Notes: a model not told the origin generated them from the letters alone. Shown: positions 25,907 to 35,890, counted from the stretch's first letter. The stretch: DNA of 41,730 bases from an uncultured Cytophagaceae bacterium (GCA_903907745.1 CAIVPF010000090.1:1-41730), one strand, 5' to 3'. Made by a program: numbers and translations.

Positions 25907-27241
25907 TTATCGTTTCATCATATTGCTCATATTCGGCATCTTCATTTTTCCATCTTGCACCTTATTCATCATGCGCATCATTTTTCGCATGTCTTCAAAT
26001 TGTTTCAACAAGTTATTCACCTGTTGAACCGATGTGCCAGAACCTTTTGCAATACGATTTTTCCTCGATGGATTTAAAAGATCCGGGTTTTGGCGCTCCT
26101 TCAGGGTCATGGATTGAATAATAGCCTCAATTGGCTTAAAGGAATCATTGGAGATATCCACATCTTTAACCGCTTGGCCCATGCCTGGAACCATGCCCAT
26201 TAAATCCTTGATATTTCCCATTTTTTTAATTTGCTGTAACTGCGCATAAAAATCCTCAAAGGAGAAATTATTTTGACGAATTTTCTTGTTTAAACGAGCC
26301 GCTTCATCCTCATCAAAGGCTTGCTGAGCGCGTTCCACCAAAGACAACACATCGCCCATCCCCAAAATCCGATTCGCCATCCGATCAGGATAAAACTGAT
26401 CCAAGGCCTCCATTTTTTCGCCTGTCGAGATGAATTTGATAGGTTTTTCTACGACTTGCCGAATGGAAAGCGCGGCTCCCCCACGGGAATCCCCATCTAA
26501 TTTCGTCAGCACGACACCATCAAAATTCAAGCGCTCATTAAAAGTTTTTGCTGTATTGACTGCATCTTGACCTGTCATGGAATCGACCACGAATAAAATC
26601 TCCGTCGGCCGAATGGCTTGTTTCACCGCAGCTATTTCATTCATCATCGCCTCGTCTACCGCCAAACGACCCGCAGTATCGACGATAACGACTTTCTTAC
26701 CCATCTTGCGCGCATAGGACAAGGCGTTCTCAGCAATGGAAACGGCATTTTTATTTTCAGGTTCGGCATAGACTTCTACGCCAACTTGTTCACCTAGGAC
26801 TTTTAATTGATCAATAGCGGCCGGACGATAAATATCACAAGCCACCAAAAGTACATTTCGACCTCCTTTTTTAATGTATTGGGCTAATTTCCCGGAAAAC
26901 GTAGTTTTACCGGAACCTTGAAGACCGGCGATTAATACGACAGCTGGGTCGCCTTTTAGATTGATGTCTTCTTTGCTCCCACCCATTAATTGGGTTAATT
27001 CCTCGTGTACAATTTTGACGAGTAATTGGCCCGGTTCCACGGAAATGAGAATTTTTTGACCTAAAGCCTGTTCTTTAATTCGATCCGTGATGTCTTTGGC
27101 GACCTTATAATTAACGTCGGCATCCATTAAGGCCCGACGAATTTCCTTCACCGTAGCAGCTACATTGATGTCTGTAATTCGGCCCTTCCCCTTCAGGGTA
27201 CGCATGGCCGAGGTAATTTTGGAACTTAAATTATCAAACAT
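25907..27241 (-). CDS. ffh: signal recognition particle GTPase Ffh
   Basis: Ffh binds SRP RNA and hydrophobic nascent chains to target membrane proteins. The 444-residue protein has the N domain, the G domain with P-loop GLQGSGKTT (106-114), DTAGRL and TKLDGD, and a C-terminal M domain rich in methionine (MRKMMRMMNKVQDGKMKMPNM) that binds signal sequences and RNA. The M domain RNA-binding segment SGTSVQQVNNLLKQF is present. Length is normal. It is divergent from icd, with 147 bases between them. Confidence 0.97.
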   Translation of the reverse strand: MFDNLSSKITSAMRTLKGKGRITDINVAATVKEIRRALMDADVNYKVAKDITDRIKEQALGQKILISVEPGQLLVKIVHEELTQLMGGSKEDINLKGDPAVVLIAGLQGSGKTTFSGKLAQYIKKGGRNVLLVACDIYRPAAIDQLKVLGEQVGVEVYAEPENKNAVSIAENALSYARKMGKKVVIVDTAGRLAVDEAMMNEIAAVKQAIRPTEILFVVDSMTGQDAVNTAKTFNERLNFDGVVLTKLDGDSRGGAALSIRQVVEKPIKFISTGEKMEALDQFYPDRMANRILGMGDVLSLVERAQQAFDEDEAARLNKKIRQNNFSFEDFYAQLQQIKKMGNIKDLMGMVPGMGQAVKDVDISNDSFKPIEAIIQSMTLKERQNPDLLNPSRKNRIAKGSGTSVQQVNNLLKQFEDMRKMMRMMNKVQDGKMKMPNMSNMMKR

Positions 27242-27319
27242 ATGAAATCGAAATTAAAAAAGGACTGCAATTTACGCTTTTTGGCGCAAAAAAATTAATC
27301 AAAAATAAGAATTCCTAAT

Positions 27320-27327
27320 TACCTTTG
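27320..27327 (+). promoter_or_regulatory. -7 promoter element of icd
   Basis: TACCTTTG is an exact TAnnTTTG match 61 bases before the icd ATG. No TTTG -33 is seen at 19 bases. Confidence 0.45.
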
Positions 27328-27388
27328 TAGGATTAATTAGGTAAAGCCTTTTTAGAAAATTGCTTTAAAAATAATTTTAATTCAAAAC

Positions 27389-28618
27389 ATGGAAAAAATT
27401 AAAGTAGCTAACCCAGTGGTGGAATTGGATGGCGATGAAATGACCCGTATTATTTGGAAATTCATTAAGGATAAATTAATCCTTCCTTACTTGGAACTAG
27501 ATATTAAATACTACGATTTAGGCGTAGAGTACCGGGATGAGACGAATGACCAAGTAACCATTGAGGCTGCTGAAGCAATCAAAAAATATGGTGTTGGAAT
27601 CAAATGTGCGACGATTACGCCGGACGAAGCCCGTGTAACAGAATTTGATTTAAAACAAATGTGGAAATCTCCGAACGGAACGATTCGTAACATCTTGGAT
27701 GGTACGGTATTCCGTGAGCCAATTGTGTGTGCCAATGTGCCACGTTTGGTGCCTAATTGGACTGCACCCATCATGATTGGTCGTCACGCGTTTGGTGATC
27801 AATATCGTGCTACTGATTTTGTAACAAAAGGAAAAGGGAAGTTGACGGTCAACTTTAGCCCAGAAGATGGGGGTGAGCCGCAAACTTTTGAAGTGTATAA
27901 TTTCAAGGGTGACGGTGTGGCCTTAACCATGTACAATACGGATGAATCCATTAAAGGATTTGCGCATTCATGTTTCAACATGGCTTTGAGCAAAGGATGG
28001 CCACTTTATTTGTCGACCAAAAATACGATTTTGAAAAAATACGATGGTCGTTTCAAGGACATCTTCGAAGAAATTTTTCAAAATGACTACAAAGCGCAAT
28101 TTGATGCAGCGGGTATTGTGTACGAACATCGCTTGATCGATGACATGGTAGCTTCTGCCTTAAAATGGAATGGTAATTTTGTTTGGGCATGTAAAAACTA
28201 TGATGGCGACGTGCAATCTGATACGGTAGCGCAAGGCTTTGGTTCATTGGGTTTGATGACCTCTGTGTTGATCACCCCAGATGGAAAAGTGATGGAAGCA
28301 GAAGCAGCCCACGGAACAGTGACGCGTCACTACCGGGATCATCAGGCGGGCAAGCCTACATCGACGAATCCAATCGCCTCCATTTTTGCTTGGACGCGTG
28401 GATTGGAATTCCGCGGTAAATTAGATAACAATGCGGCGCTTATTCACTTCTGCCAAACCTTAGAAAAAGTTTGTGTGGAAACGGTTGAGTCAGGCAAAAT
28501 GACCAAAGATTTAGCTGTTTGTATCCATGGTAACAAAGTAAACCATGGCGAACACTATTTATATACTGAAGAATTTTTAGCTGCTTTAGATACAAATTTA
28601 AAAGCTGCTTTGGCATAA
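27389..28618 (+). CDS. icd: NADP-dependent isocitrate dehydrogenase, eukaryotic-like (type II)
   Basis: The enzyme oxidises isocitrate to 2-oxoglutarate in the citric acid cycle. The 409-residue protein resembles mammalian IDH1/IDH2 rather than the Escherichia coli type: it begins [19 protein letters not shown], and has the substrate segment [19 protein letters not shown], the NADP region [31 protein letters not shown], and the family C-terminus. It is probably monocistronic, with its own -7 box and a strong terminator. Confidence 0.97.
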   Translation: MEKIKVANPVVELDGDEMTRIIWKFIKDKLILPYLELDIKYYDLGVEYRDETNDQVTIEAAEAIKKYGVGIKCATITPDEARVTEFDLKQMWKSPNGTIRNILDGTVFREPIVCANVPRLVPNWTAPIMIGRHAFGDQYRATDFVTKGKGKLTVNFSPEDGGEPQTFEVYNFKGDGVALTMYNTDESIKGFAHSCFNMALSKGWPLYLSTKNTILKKYDGRFKDIFEEIFQNDYKAQFDAAGIVYEHRLIDDMVASALKWNGNFVWACKNYDGDVQSDTVAQGFGSLGLMTSVLITPDGKVMEAEAAHGTVTRHYRDHQAGKPTSTNPIASIFAWTRGLEFRGKLDNNAALIHFCQTLEKVCVETVESGKMTKDLAVCIHGNKVNHGEHYLYTEEFLAALDTNLKAALA

Positions 28619-28630
28619 GTAGTGACTATC

Positions 28631-28667
28631 AAAAAAGCCGCTTCTCTGATGAGAAGCGGCTTTTTTT
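28631..28667. terminator. strong bidirectional intrinsic terminator
   Basis: GCCGCTTCTC 28637-28646 pairs with GAGAAGCGGC 28651-28660 around a TGAT loop, flanked by six A on the left and seven T on the right. It serves icd on the plus strand and the esterase on the minus strand. Confidence 0.95.
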
Positions 28668-28692
28668 GTGCCCGAAAATTAATTCAGTGCGA

Positions 28693-30840
28693 TTAATTGC
28701 CCACGACGAGCGTGCGTTGATATACCTGATTCGGATTCGTCGTCTTAATCATCAATTTATACAGTCCATTCGCTAGCGCATCGACCTTAAGGCCATAGGT
28801 GCCATCTTCGTCAATTTTTCCTTGTAAGACGACACGTCCATCATGTGCATATAAAGTGAATTCTGCTCCTTTTAAAGAGTTAACCGATTGGATATTGGCG
28901 ATGGTTACGGCTGGATTTGGAAACATCGTTAAGCCTCCGTCCGCTGGTATTGAATAGTTAATTTCAAATTTAGGTGACACACAGCTAGGGCCTGCCGTAT
29001 ATTTTTTGGATGCATAAAGGGAATATTTTCCAGATTCTTTGACACGTAAATAGGTGTTTTTTTCTGACCCTAAAGCTGCATTATTTAATTCCCAATTATA
29101 TTCTACATCGAATAACTTAAGACCTCCATAAAGAAAATAAGGGCTCGCTACACTAATGCTTGGGGTCAATGGATTCGCAAAAACCTTGGTTTGAATAGCC
29201 GCTGAATAAGGCGAGGCGCAGTCATTTGAGCCGATGGTCTGCACTTTATAGGTTCCATTTCCTGATGATATTATACTACTGGTTTTTTCACCTGTGTTCC
29301 ACACATAGGAACCCGTACCGAGGGAAGCTGTCAATTGCACACTTTTCCCTTCGCAAAATAAGGTGTCACCTGAGGCCTTTAAAACTGGAGCACTTTGAGA
29401 CGGCATAGAACTAATCTGAAAGGAAGGCAAAGAGAATTCGATGCCTAACTCATCCTTCAAAATCATGGAATAGGTTCCTGGTTTCAATGGGAGTTTGGTG
29501 AAGGAATTACTTACGACAGCATTATCTTTGATCCAAGAAATTTGTTTAAAATTCGTGTTGGCACTGATTAAAAGTTCATTCGAAGGACCACAAATTTTTT
29601 CGAATTGCGGGAAGGCTTTTGCTAATACAGGCGTTGCATTAGCGCTTATTAAGGAAGAAATACTCGTTAGCCATCGATCACTTACGACAGGATAGAATTC
29701 TTTTGTAAAGTGCACGCAACCTGAATATTCATCACTTTTACGTGGAATTTCTATATCATCCGTGGAAGGACCACTATAAATTTGAAGCAAATCCGTCAGA
29801 GAGGTCATTTGCTTTTGAGCCTGAATGACGGAACTGCTCGTTAAACCTGGTTTGCAACCTATTCCATCTGAATTATATGCCGATAAATAAGATGCCTCAG
29901 AAATAAGCCATGGAATATCCAATCCTGATTTCTTCCTAAACAAGGCAATTAATTCTTTCAAATTAGCCACATAGTTTTCTTGGCTTGTTTCAAGATTCGT
30001 ATCCGTTTCACCTTGATGCCAAAGGACAGAACGAATTCCATTTTTTAAGCCATACACCTCCGCTACTCGCTGCAGGTTAGCATAGGGGAAGCCCTTGGGA
30101 TAGCTTAAAGATGTCTCCCAGGGATTTACCGAACTTAAACCTTTGGCTGATTCGATCCAATTGCGCAGTGCTGTTCCGGACCACGCAACATTGTAAAAAC
30201 AAACAGGTACATTGTATTTTTGAACTAACAAATCGCCCAAATTAGCCCAATAATAAGGTGATAGGCCCATCGGACCAATAGTTGCATTACTACTTAATTG
30301 CGCATATGAAGCACTCGGAAAATCTAAATTTTGTAATTCTAAAAGTTTAGCATTCGTACCAGAATTGTATTCTTTAATCCAATTGTAAAAGTTAGCACAA
30401 ATCACTCGATCGTCTTTTGCCCCAACTTCCTCCACACGTCTGTTAACTCCTTGCGCATTAGATTGCCCCGCAATAATAAAATTTTCACCCACACCCACGC
30501 GAGATAGGGTACTCGAATCCTTGACGCTGGTACCGATGAGGGCGCGAATTTTTAAGGTATACCATCCACCCTTTGCGGTCAATTTACCTTGGTAAAATCC
30601 AGCGGTAGGTTTCGTATCTAAATTTGTCCAATCCACGAGCGTTCCCTGGCCCGCGACCACAGGCTCTAATTTAATTTGAACGAGTTCTGTTTTATCGCTG
30701 CAATTACCCAAAATGGAAATGCTGGCTTCGTTGGAATTGTTTCGTTGGAATACCTGCCGATTCACCGGATAACTAATCGATATTTGAGCTGAAAGCCCAA
30801 ATGAAAAAAGCACCGCGAATAGAAATAAAAGACGGACCAT
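28693..30840 (-). CDS. secreted SGNH/sialate-O-acetylesterase-like protein with T9SS sorting domain
   Basis: The 715-residue protein has a signal peptide (cleavage near GLSAQ), an N-terminal beta domain, then an SGNH-hydrolase domain of the sialate O-acetylesterase class: GQSNAQG with Ser127, WSGTALRNW, LWHQGETD and a later VHF that can supply the catalytic His. Such enzymes remove acetyl groups from sugars of glycans. Bacterial Ig-like regions follow (about 400-600), and the last ~75 residues form a type IX secretion sorting domain (MFPNPAVTIANIQ...GLYKLMIKT). It is thus likely exported through T9SS and attached to or released from the surface. It lies between two terminators, so it is probably monocistronic. 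Confidence 0.85.
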   Translation of the reverse strand: MVRLLFLFAVLFSFGLSAQISISYPVNRQVFQRNNSNEASISILGNCSDKTELVQIKLEPVVAGQGTLVDWTNLDTKPTAGFYQGKLTAKGGWYTLKIRALIGTSVKDSSTLSRVGVGENFIIAGQSNAQGVNRRVEEVGAKDDRVICANFYNWIKEYNSGTNAKLLELQNLDFPSASYAQLSSNATIGPMGLSPYYWANLGDLLVQKYNVPVCFYNVAWSGTALRNWIESAKGLSSVNPWETSLSYPKGFPYANLQRVAEVYGLKNGIRSVLWHQGETDTNLETSQENYVANLKELIALFRKKSGLDIPWLISEASYLSAYNSDGIGCKPGLTSSSVIQAQKQMTSLTDLLQIYSGPSTDDIEIPRKSDEYSGCVHFTKEFYPVVSDRWLTSISSLISANATPVLAKAFPQFEKICGPSNELLISANTNFKQISWIKDNAVVSNSFTKLPLKPGTYSMILKDELGIEFSLPSFQISSMPSQSAPVLKASGDTLFCEGKSVQLTASLGTGSYVWNTGEKTSSIISSGNGTYKVQTIGSNDCASPYSAAIQTKVFANPLTPSISVASPYFLYGGLKLFDVEYNWELNNAALGSEKNTYLRVKESGKYSLYASKKYTAGPSCVSPKFEINYSIPADGGLTMFPNPAVTIANIQSVNSLKGAEFTLYAHDGRVVLQGKIDEDGTYGLKVDALANGLYKLMIKTTNPNQVYQRTLVVGN

Positions 30841-30892
30841 GACTGATTAAGATCTTGCTAAATTACCAAATATTTTTGAAATGAATCTACCC

Positions 30893-30940
30893 TTAAATAA
30901 AAAAGGGTCATATCGGCAATTGCCTGATACGACCCTTTAG
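30893..30940 (-). terminator. intrinsic terminator of rpsF-rpsR-rplI
   Basis: AAAGGGTC 30902-30909 pairs with GACCCTTT 30931-30938; inside, TATC pairs with GATA and a palindrome GGCAATTGCC forms the top. Read on the minus strand, the stem is followed by a run of T. It lies 17 bases after the rplI stop. Confidence 0.9.
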
Positions 30941-30954
30941 GAATGCAGATCTAT

Positions 30955-31398
30955 TTATTCAGAAACCACAGAGAAAGCCACTTTGTGCTTCACTTCTTTG
31001 TGTAAATCAAGTGTAGCGCTATAATCACCCACCATCTTAACTTCTGAATCAAATGAGATTTTCTTACGATCGATATCGAAACCCTTCTCTTTCAACATAT
31101 CAGAGATTTGAATACTCGTTACACGACCAAAAATCTTTCCACTATCTCCCGTTTTAGCGGCAATAGTCAATGTCATCTCACCAATCGCCGCAGCCAAATC
31201 AAACGCATCCTGACGGATTTTCTCCACTTTGTGAGCGGCTTGTTTGATATTTTCTGCTACGACTTTGCGATTTGAAGGCGTTGCCATGATAGCAAAACCC
31301 TGTGGAATTAAGTAATTACGACCGTATCCTGCTTTAACAGCTACCGTGTCATTTTTATACCCCAATCCAGCGATATCTGTTTTTAATATAATTTCCAT
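30955..31398 (-). CDS. rplI: 50S ribosomal protein L9
   Basis: L9 binds 23S rRNA at the base of the L1 stalk. The 147-residue product has the N-domain signature MEIILKTDIAGLGYKNDTVAVKAGYGRNYLIPQG, with the G-x2-V-x2-GY-RN-L-P motif, a long connecting helix and a C-domain (SGKIFGRVTS). It is the last gene of rpsF-rpsR-rplI, 40 bases after rpsR, and is followed by the terminator. Confidence 0.97.
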   Translation of the reverse strand: MEIILKTDIAGLGYKNDTVAVKAGYGRNYLIPQGFAIMATPSNRKVVAENIKQAAHKVEKIRQDAFDLAAAIGEMTLTIAAKTGDSGKIFGRVTSIQISDMLKEKGFDIDRKKISFDSEVKMVGDYSATLDLHKEVKHKVAFSVVSE

Positions 31399-31438
31399 CT
31401 TATTTTACAATCAAATGTTTATCAGGTTATCCCCTAGT

Positions 31439-31690
31439 TTATTTTAAACCATCCGCCACATACGGCATCAAGGCTAAATGACGACAACGCTTAACCGCTT
31501 GTGCCACTTTACGTTGAAATTTCAACGATGTTCCAGTAATACGACGAGGCAAAATCTTACCTTGCTCATTCACTAACTTTAATAAGTAGTCTGGATTCTT
31601 GTAATCAATATACATAATGCCCGATTTCTTAAATCGGCAATACTTCTTACGATTACTATTTTTATCTACAGGTTCGTTTACAAGTGTCAT
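31439..31690 (-). CDS. rpsR: 30S ribosomal protein S18
   Basis: S18 forms a heterodimer with S6 on the platform of the 30S subunit. The 83-residue product has the family core YIDYKNPDYLLKLVNEQGKILPRRITGTSLKFQRKVAQAVKRCRHLALMPY. The N-terminal KKYCRFKKSG also fits. It begins one base after the rpsF stop, so it is made with its partner; no ssb or priB gene is inserted between them. Confidence 0.97.
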   Translation of the reverse strand: MTLVNEPVDKNSNRKKYCRFKKSGIMYIDYKNPDYLLKLVNEQGKILPRRITGTSLKFQRKVAQAVKRCRHLALMPYVADGLK

Positions 31691-31691
31691 A

Positions 31692-32054
31692 TTATGCTTC
31701 TGTTTTTTCTGGTTTTCTACCTACTAAACCTTTTCTCTTTTTCTCATTGTACAAAACGGCATGCTTATCTAAAGCAGTCGTCAAGAAACGAATAACTCGC
31801 TCATCACGCTTGTACTCAAGCTCTAATTTGGCGATTAATTGCGGATCCGATAAAAATTCAAAAATCTGGTAATATCCGGTGTGCTTGTTTTGAATTGGGT
31901 AGGCCAACTTACGTAGTCCCCACGCATCTTCATGAACGATTTTTGCACCGCTATCCACCAACAATTGCTTGAATTTTTCAACGGCGTCCTTTGTCTGTTG
32001 CTCAGACAAAACGGGAGTTAAAATGAACACCGTCTCATAGTTTTTTAATTCCAT
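31692..32054 (-). CDS. rpsF: 30S ribosomal protein S6
   Basis: S6 pairs with S18 on the 30S platform. The 120-residue product has [24 protein letters not shown] and [23 protein letters not shown], typical of the family. The ATG at 32054 is chosen because the open stretch of 22 codons upstream overlaps the promoter and is unlike S6. It is the first gene of the ribosomal operon, with a promoter 42 bases upstream of the start. Confidence 0.97.
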   Translation of the reverse strand: MELKNYETVFILTPVLSEQQTKDAVEKFKQLLVDSGAKIVHEDAWGLRKLAYPIQNKHTGYYQIFEFLSDPQLIAKLELEYKRDERVIRFLTTALDKHAVLYNEKKRKGLVGRKPEKTEA

Positions 32055-32095
32055 AAAAAATTGTTGTTTTAAAAATCTAAAAAAAAATTGGACTG

Positions 32096-32126
32096 CAAAA
32101 GTAGAGAAAATACTTAACAATCAAAA
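32096..32126 (-). promoter_or_regulatory. sigma-A promoter of rpsF-rpsR-rplI
   Basis: On the minus strand, TTTTG (32126-32122), an 18-base spacer and TACTTTTG (32103-32096) match the Bacteroidota consensus. The rpsF start follows 41 bases later. Confidence 0.7.
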
Positions 32127-32151
32127 GGATAAACAAGAAATAATCTGAAAT

Positions 32152-33135
32152 TTAACGCACCTCGAAAGAACCAAGGCCGATTAAGAATCCCTCCGCATAC
32201 AATTCAATCTCATGCCTACCCTCTTTATACGCATTTGCACGGGCATAAATAAACTCCACCGATTGGTGATTATTTTCATAAAAAATACGCTGCTTAGCCG
32301 TATAGGCCAAATCCTTCCCCTTAAATTCAAAAGAACCCGAACCCAAGGAATAATCCGAAACAATATTTCCAGTCGGCTCAATAATCCGTAAATAAATCGT
32401 CTTTACTTCTTTAGCCGCCAAAGAATTTTCTTGCAAATGAAATATCACCCGAATTTTTTCCAAACGCTTCGCCTTCTGATTTTGTACCCCAGCCTCCTTT
32501 CCCCGCGACGAAATCGCATACACATTTACCCCCTCCGCACGCAATGCCGCAGCCACATTCACCTTCTCAACCAATTCCTGATTTCGAACTTCCAAAATCC
32601 TCGATCGCTCACTCAATTCTTTTTGTTTCACATCAAATGTCAAACTAGAATCACGCAAGGCCTTTTGAACATTCGTCAAGCCATCTTGCAATAACTTCGC
32701 CTCCCGACTCAAAGAATCATTTCGCGCAATCAAAACCACATTTTCCTTCCTCAATTTGCGAATCTCAACATCCTTTTGCGTAATCAAACGCAAATAATAA
32801 GCTAATTTCTTTTCAATTTCCTTCTGGGCCATTTCCGGATTTTCAGCCAAGGCCTTTTGGTCACTCAAAATTTGCTGACGAGCCACCTCTAATTCATTCA
32901 CCCGGCCACCCAATTTTTTGATCTGAACCATACGAACTTGCAATTGCTCCGAAATCGAATCCAATCGCTGACGAGCATTTTCCACAAAAGCCTCCTGTCG
33001 AGAACCCCAAACCGAAAATCCTGGATTGAATTTTTCCATGAGCAACAATCCACCCAACATAAAAACAAAAAAAAGCAATACCGCGATAAGACGCTCTTGT
33101 TTTTTTTCTCGGGAACGAATCTGATTGGAATCCAT
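32152..33135 (-). CDS. membrane-anchored coiled-coil protein of unknown function
   Basis: No named family is recognised. The 327-residue protein begins with a charged stretch, one membrane helix (about 17-38: LIAVLLFFVFMLGGLLLM), then a long coiled coil (about 47-200) and a C-terminal beta domain (about 225-327: RVIFHLQENSLAAKEVKTIYLRIIEPTG...). The topology suggests an inner-membrane protein with its beta domain in the periplasm. I place the start at the ATG at 33135 (MDSNQIRSREKK), not the earlier non-ATG start. It is divergent from the YggS-like gene and has the rpsF promoter just beyond its end. Confidence 0.8.
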   Translation of the reverse strand: MDSNQIRSREKKQERLIAVLLFFVFMLGGLLLMEKFNPGFSVWGSRQEAFVENARQRLDSISEQLQVRMVQIKKLGGRVNELEVARQQILSDQKALAENPEMAQKEIEKKLAYYLRLITQKDVEIRKLRKENVVLIARNDSLSREAKLLQDGLTNVQKALRDSSLTFDVKQKELSERSRILEVRNQELVEKVNVAAALRAEGVNVYAISSRGKEAGVQNQKAKRLEKIRVIFHLQENSLAAKEVKTIYLRIIEPTGNIVSDYSLGSGSFEFKGKDLAYTAKQRIFYENNHQSVEFIYARANAYKEGRHEIELYAEGFLIGLGSFEVR

Positions 33136-33193
33136 ATGGTTTACTAAGAGAATCAAAAATAATAAATTAATTTTACTTTCAAATCAAAAAATT

Positions 33194-33871
33194 ATGTCCA
33201 TTGCCCAAGAAATCCAACGAATTCAGCAAGAATTAGCCCAAAGCGCCGCCAAATTAATCGTCGTTACCAAAACACGCAGCATCGACGAATTAAAGGAAAC
33301 GCTAGCTACCGGGCTTGTGGATTTCGGGGAAAATCGCGTCCAAGAAATGGTGGAAAAGCAAGCTTTACTACCAAGCACCATTCGATGGCATCAAATCGGT
33401 CATCTACAAACCAACAAAGTCAAATACATCGCACCCTTTGTACACCTGATCCACTCCGTGGATTCGATGAAATTATTGGTCGAAATAAACCAACAAGCAC
33501 GAAAAAACCAACGCATCATCCCTTGTCTATTTCAAATCTACATCGCCCAAGAAGAAAGTAAATTTGGCCTCAATCAAGACGAATTAATTGATATTTTACA
33601 TGATCCTATTTTTGCTACGCTTAAGCATATACGTATTGTTGGCCTTATGGGCATGGCTAGCTTTACCGAACATATTCCTCAAATAAAAAAAGAATTTCAA
33701 TCCTTAAAAACGCTTTTCGATCATGTAAAAACCGAAAAAATAGGTGAAGCTACCGGCTTAGTGAATTGGGAGGAAATTTCCATGGGCATGTCCGGGGATT
33801 ATTTATTAGCAGCCGAATTAGGCTCGACCCTCGTGCGAATAGGCTCCGCGATTTTTGGCCCACGTGCCTGA
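33194..33871 (+). CDS. YggS/PROSC-family pyridoxal phosphate homeostasis protein
   Basis: The family binds pyridoxal phosphate and helps balance vitamin B6 and amino-acid pools. The 225-residue protein has the cofactor lysine, Lys26, in LIVVTKTRSIDEL, then DFGENRVQEMVEK, RWHQIGHLQTNKVKYI, GLMGMASF and ISMGMSGDYLLAAELGSTLVRIGSAIFG, all family hallmarks. I choose the ATG at 33194; the open stretch upstream overlaps the divergent gene and is not conserved. The length is normal for the family. Confidence 0.95.
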   Translation: MSIAQEIQRIQQELAQSAAKLIVVTKTRSIDELKETLATGLVDFGENRVQEMVEKQALLPSTIRWHQIGHLQTNKVKYIAPFVHLIHSVDSMKLLVEINQQARKNQRIIPCLFQIYIAQEESKFGLNQDELIDILHDPIFATLKHIRIVGLMGMASFTEHIPQIKKEFQSLKTLFDHVKTEKIGEATGLVNWEEISMGMSGDYLLAAELGSTLVRIGSAIFGPRA

Positions 33872-33927
33872 CAAAACAATTCAAACGACCAACCTCCCAA
33901 GGCAGCTTTAAATTCAAAAATCCTAAT

Positions 33928-35844
33928 TTAATTTTTAGCCCAAAAAAGCAGAGCCATTTCGGCCAAGAAACAGACCAAGGAAAGTAAAAATAAGCTTCGA
34001 ATCAGCCCATTCCCCGAGTTCATATTCTCCTGATTAAAATTCAAATCGCCCGAAAAATCAGCCTGAGGCATCAGCGCCTTTAATTCCGCCTCCAAATAAG
34101 TCGCACGGGCACTGACCGATTTTGGATAATTCACCGCGATCGTTCCCGACTTTTTCCCCGCCAAAAACACCTGATAAAATCCTGGAAAATGTGCACCCAC
34201 GGCAGTAGGCCAAGTACATTTCCAATAAAGCCCCGTCCAACTTTGTTCCGGGATCCAAGTTTGCTCTTTTTGAAAGGTCAAGACCTGATCACCCCTAGGC
34301 GCAGGCGCCGATAGATTAAATCCTGATTTCTCCCAAGAAAGAAATCCAACCGACTCTTGAACAGACTGAATCGCCATTTCTTGGAAAACTGGCAAGAAAA
34401 GCCCATGACGGGTAAATTCTACTTCCCTCGTCAAAGGCGCAGCAAAAATGAATAATTGACCATTCCCCACCGAAAATTGGCTCAAAAACGGCATCTGATT
34501 TCCAAAGGCAAAAAGGGTTTTTCCGCCTTGCCAACTAAGCACCGGCTGGGCCGAAAACATCTCCCAAACCTCCGAAAAGGACTTCGATTGGACTATGCCT
34601 TGAAAAAATTCAAGCTTCTTTTCCGGTTTACGAATCGGCATCAGAGGCATCGAATTCAGGAGGTGAAATGAATTATTTTGACCTGAAAACAATTGGCCTA
34701 CACCCACAATCCCTTCCTTTTTTAAGGCTTTCTTTGGAATCAAAACGAGTCCATTTCCCTGTCGAAGCCAGGTCGCGACAGATGTCCAAGTCTCTGGGGT
34801 CCAGGTCTCCCACCCCTCCATCATGGCAAATCCATGGAGCTGTTTTTGTTCCAATAAGAATTTATTCAGGAAAATCGTGCGATAGTCGAAAGCCGCGTCT
34901 TTTTCAAAAACGGATGAAAAAAGATCAAGCTCGCCGGGCGGAATGATTCGATAAACCTGCCGTTTTTTTGAGGGCCTAAGGATAAAATAAAAGGTATTGT
35001 CGAACTCACAGGGATCATTTGAAATCAACTTCGCTTGAACTTCATCTTGGGTGATGCTGACGGGAAAGGATATGTCCACGAAGGCTTGAACTCCTAAATC
35101 GATCTCGCTAGAATTTAGTGTAAAATCTCCCAATTGGAGGGAAATATGCCTACGTTTGGCTGCCTTCGTACCTAGATTTTTCACCCGTACGAATAATTGA
35201 AAGGCTTCATTTTTCCGAATAAAGCTTTGGCTATACCAAAGACTATCAATCCGTAAATTATCCGTTTCTGGACCTGTGATTCGTTGGATTTGAATTTGAC
35301 TGCCCTTGGGTATTTTGGGCAAAGCTCGACTTTTCAGAAAATCCGATACCCAAACGAGCGGACGATCCTTAGGAATTCGTTTAAAAAGCGAGTGGCTTGG
35401 GTTTTTGGCCGAAGGGATTTGACTCCAATTTTCAGAGGAAAATGTAGGCTCTTGGCCTTCATTTGTGAACAAAAACAATTTTTTAGGTGAAGGAAATAAT
35501 TTTTTGCCGAGGTCTAAAAATTCGGCACGTCGACCCTGAATGAATCCAGCATGATTATCCACAAAAAGTACGGGCGACTGGGAAGCCGGGTCTTGCGGGC
35601 CATTCCAATGAGGTTCGCTAAGGCCCAAAAATAAAAAAATCAAGGCCAGCATCCTTAAGATAAGCAAGATCCAGCGACGAAGGGATCGAAACCCCTTGCC
35701 TTGAAGTGGCATCGTTTTCAGGAAACGAAGATCCGAAAAGGGAATCGGCGCACTTTGTTTTCGATGGAAAAGATGAAGAAATATGGGCCAGAGCACAGTT
35801 AAAATTCCCCACAAAAATTCCGGCTGGCCAAATGACACGTTCAT
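33928..35844 (-). CDS. BatA-type membrane protein
   Basis: The 638-residue protein opens with the BatA/double-transmembrane N-terminal domain: FGQPEFLWGILTVLWPIFLHLFHRK..PIPFSDLRFLK, then a second helix (LILRMLALIFLFLGLSEP). A long periplasmic part follows, with beta-rich and Rossmann-like segments (for example VWVSDFLK, LVLIPKKAL), and a C-terminal membrane helix (LIRSLFLLSLVCFLAEMALLF). BatA-like proteins are linked to aerotolerance or MoxR complexes; here no moxR or other bat genes are adjacent, so the role is open. A terminator separates it from greA upstream. Confidence 0.85.
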   Translation of the reverse strand: MNVSFGQPEFLWGILTVLWPIFLHLFHRKQSAPIPFSDLRFLKTMPLQGKGFRSLRRWILLILRMLALIFLFLGLSEPHWNGPQDPASQSPVLFVDNHAGFIQGRRAEFLDLGKKLFPSPKKLFLFTNEGQEPTFSSENWSQIPSAKNPSHSLFKRIPKDRPLVWVSDFLKSRALPKIPKGSQIQIQRITGPETDNLRIDSLWYSQSFIRKNEAFQLFVRVKNLGTKAAKRRHISLQLGDFTLNSSEIDLGVQAFVDISFPVSITQDEVQAKLISNDPCEFDNTFYFILRPSKKRQVYRIIPPGELDLFSSVFEKDAAFDYRTIFLNKFLLEQKQLHGFAMMEGWETWTPETWTSVATWLRQGNGLVLIPKKALKKEGIVGVGQLFSGQNNSFHLLNSMPLMPIRKPEKKLEFFQGIVQSKSFSEVWEMFSAQPVLSWQGGKTLFAFGNQMPFLSQFSVGNGQLFIFAAPLTREVEFTRHGLFLPVFQEMAIQSVQESVGFLSWEKSGFNLSAPAPRGDQVLTFQKEQTWIPEQSWTGLYWKCTWPTAVGAHFPGFYQVFLAGKKSGTIAVNYPKSVSARATYLEAELKALMPQADFSGDLNFNQENMNSGNGLIRSLFLLSLVCFLAEMALLFWAKN

Positions 35845-35857
35845 AAGGGCTAAAATA

Positions 35858-35890
35858 CAAAAAAAATCCCAACCGAATGGTCAGGATTCC
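35858..35890 (-). terminator. intrinsic terminator of greA
   Basis: On the minus strand AATCC-TG-ACC pairs with GGT-TG-GGATT (outer arms at plus-strand 35884-35888 and 35865-35869), followed by eight T. It lies 23-55 bases after the greA stop and just before the BatA-like gene. Confidence 0.75.
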
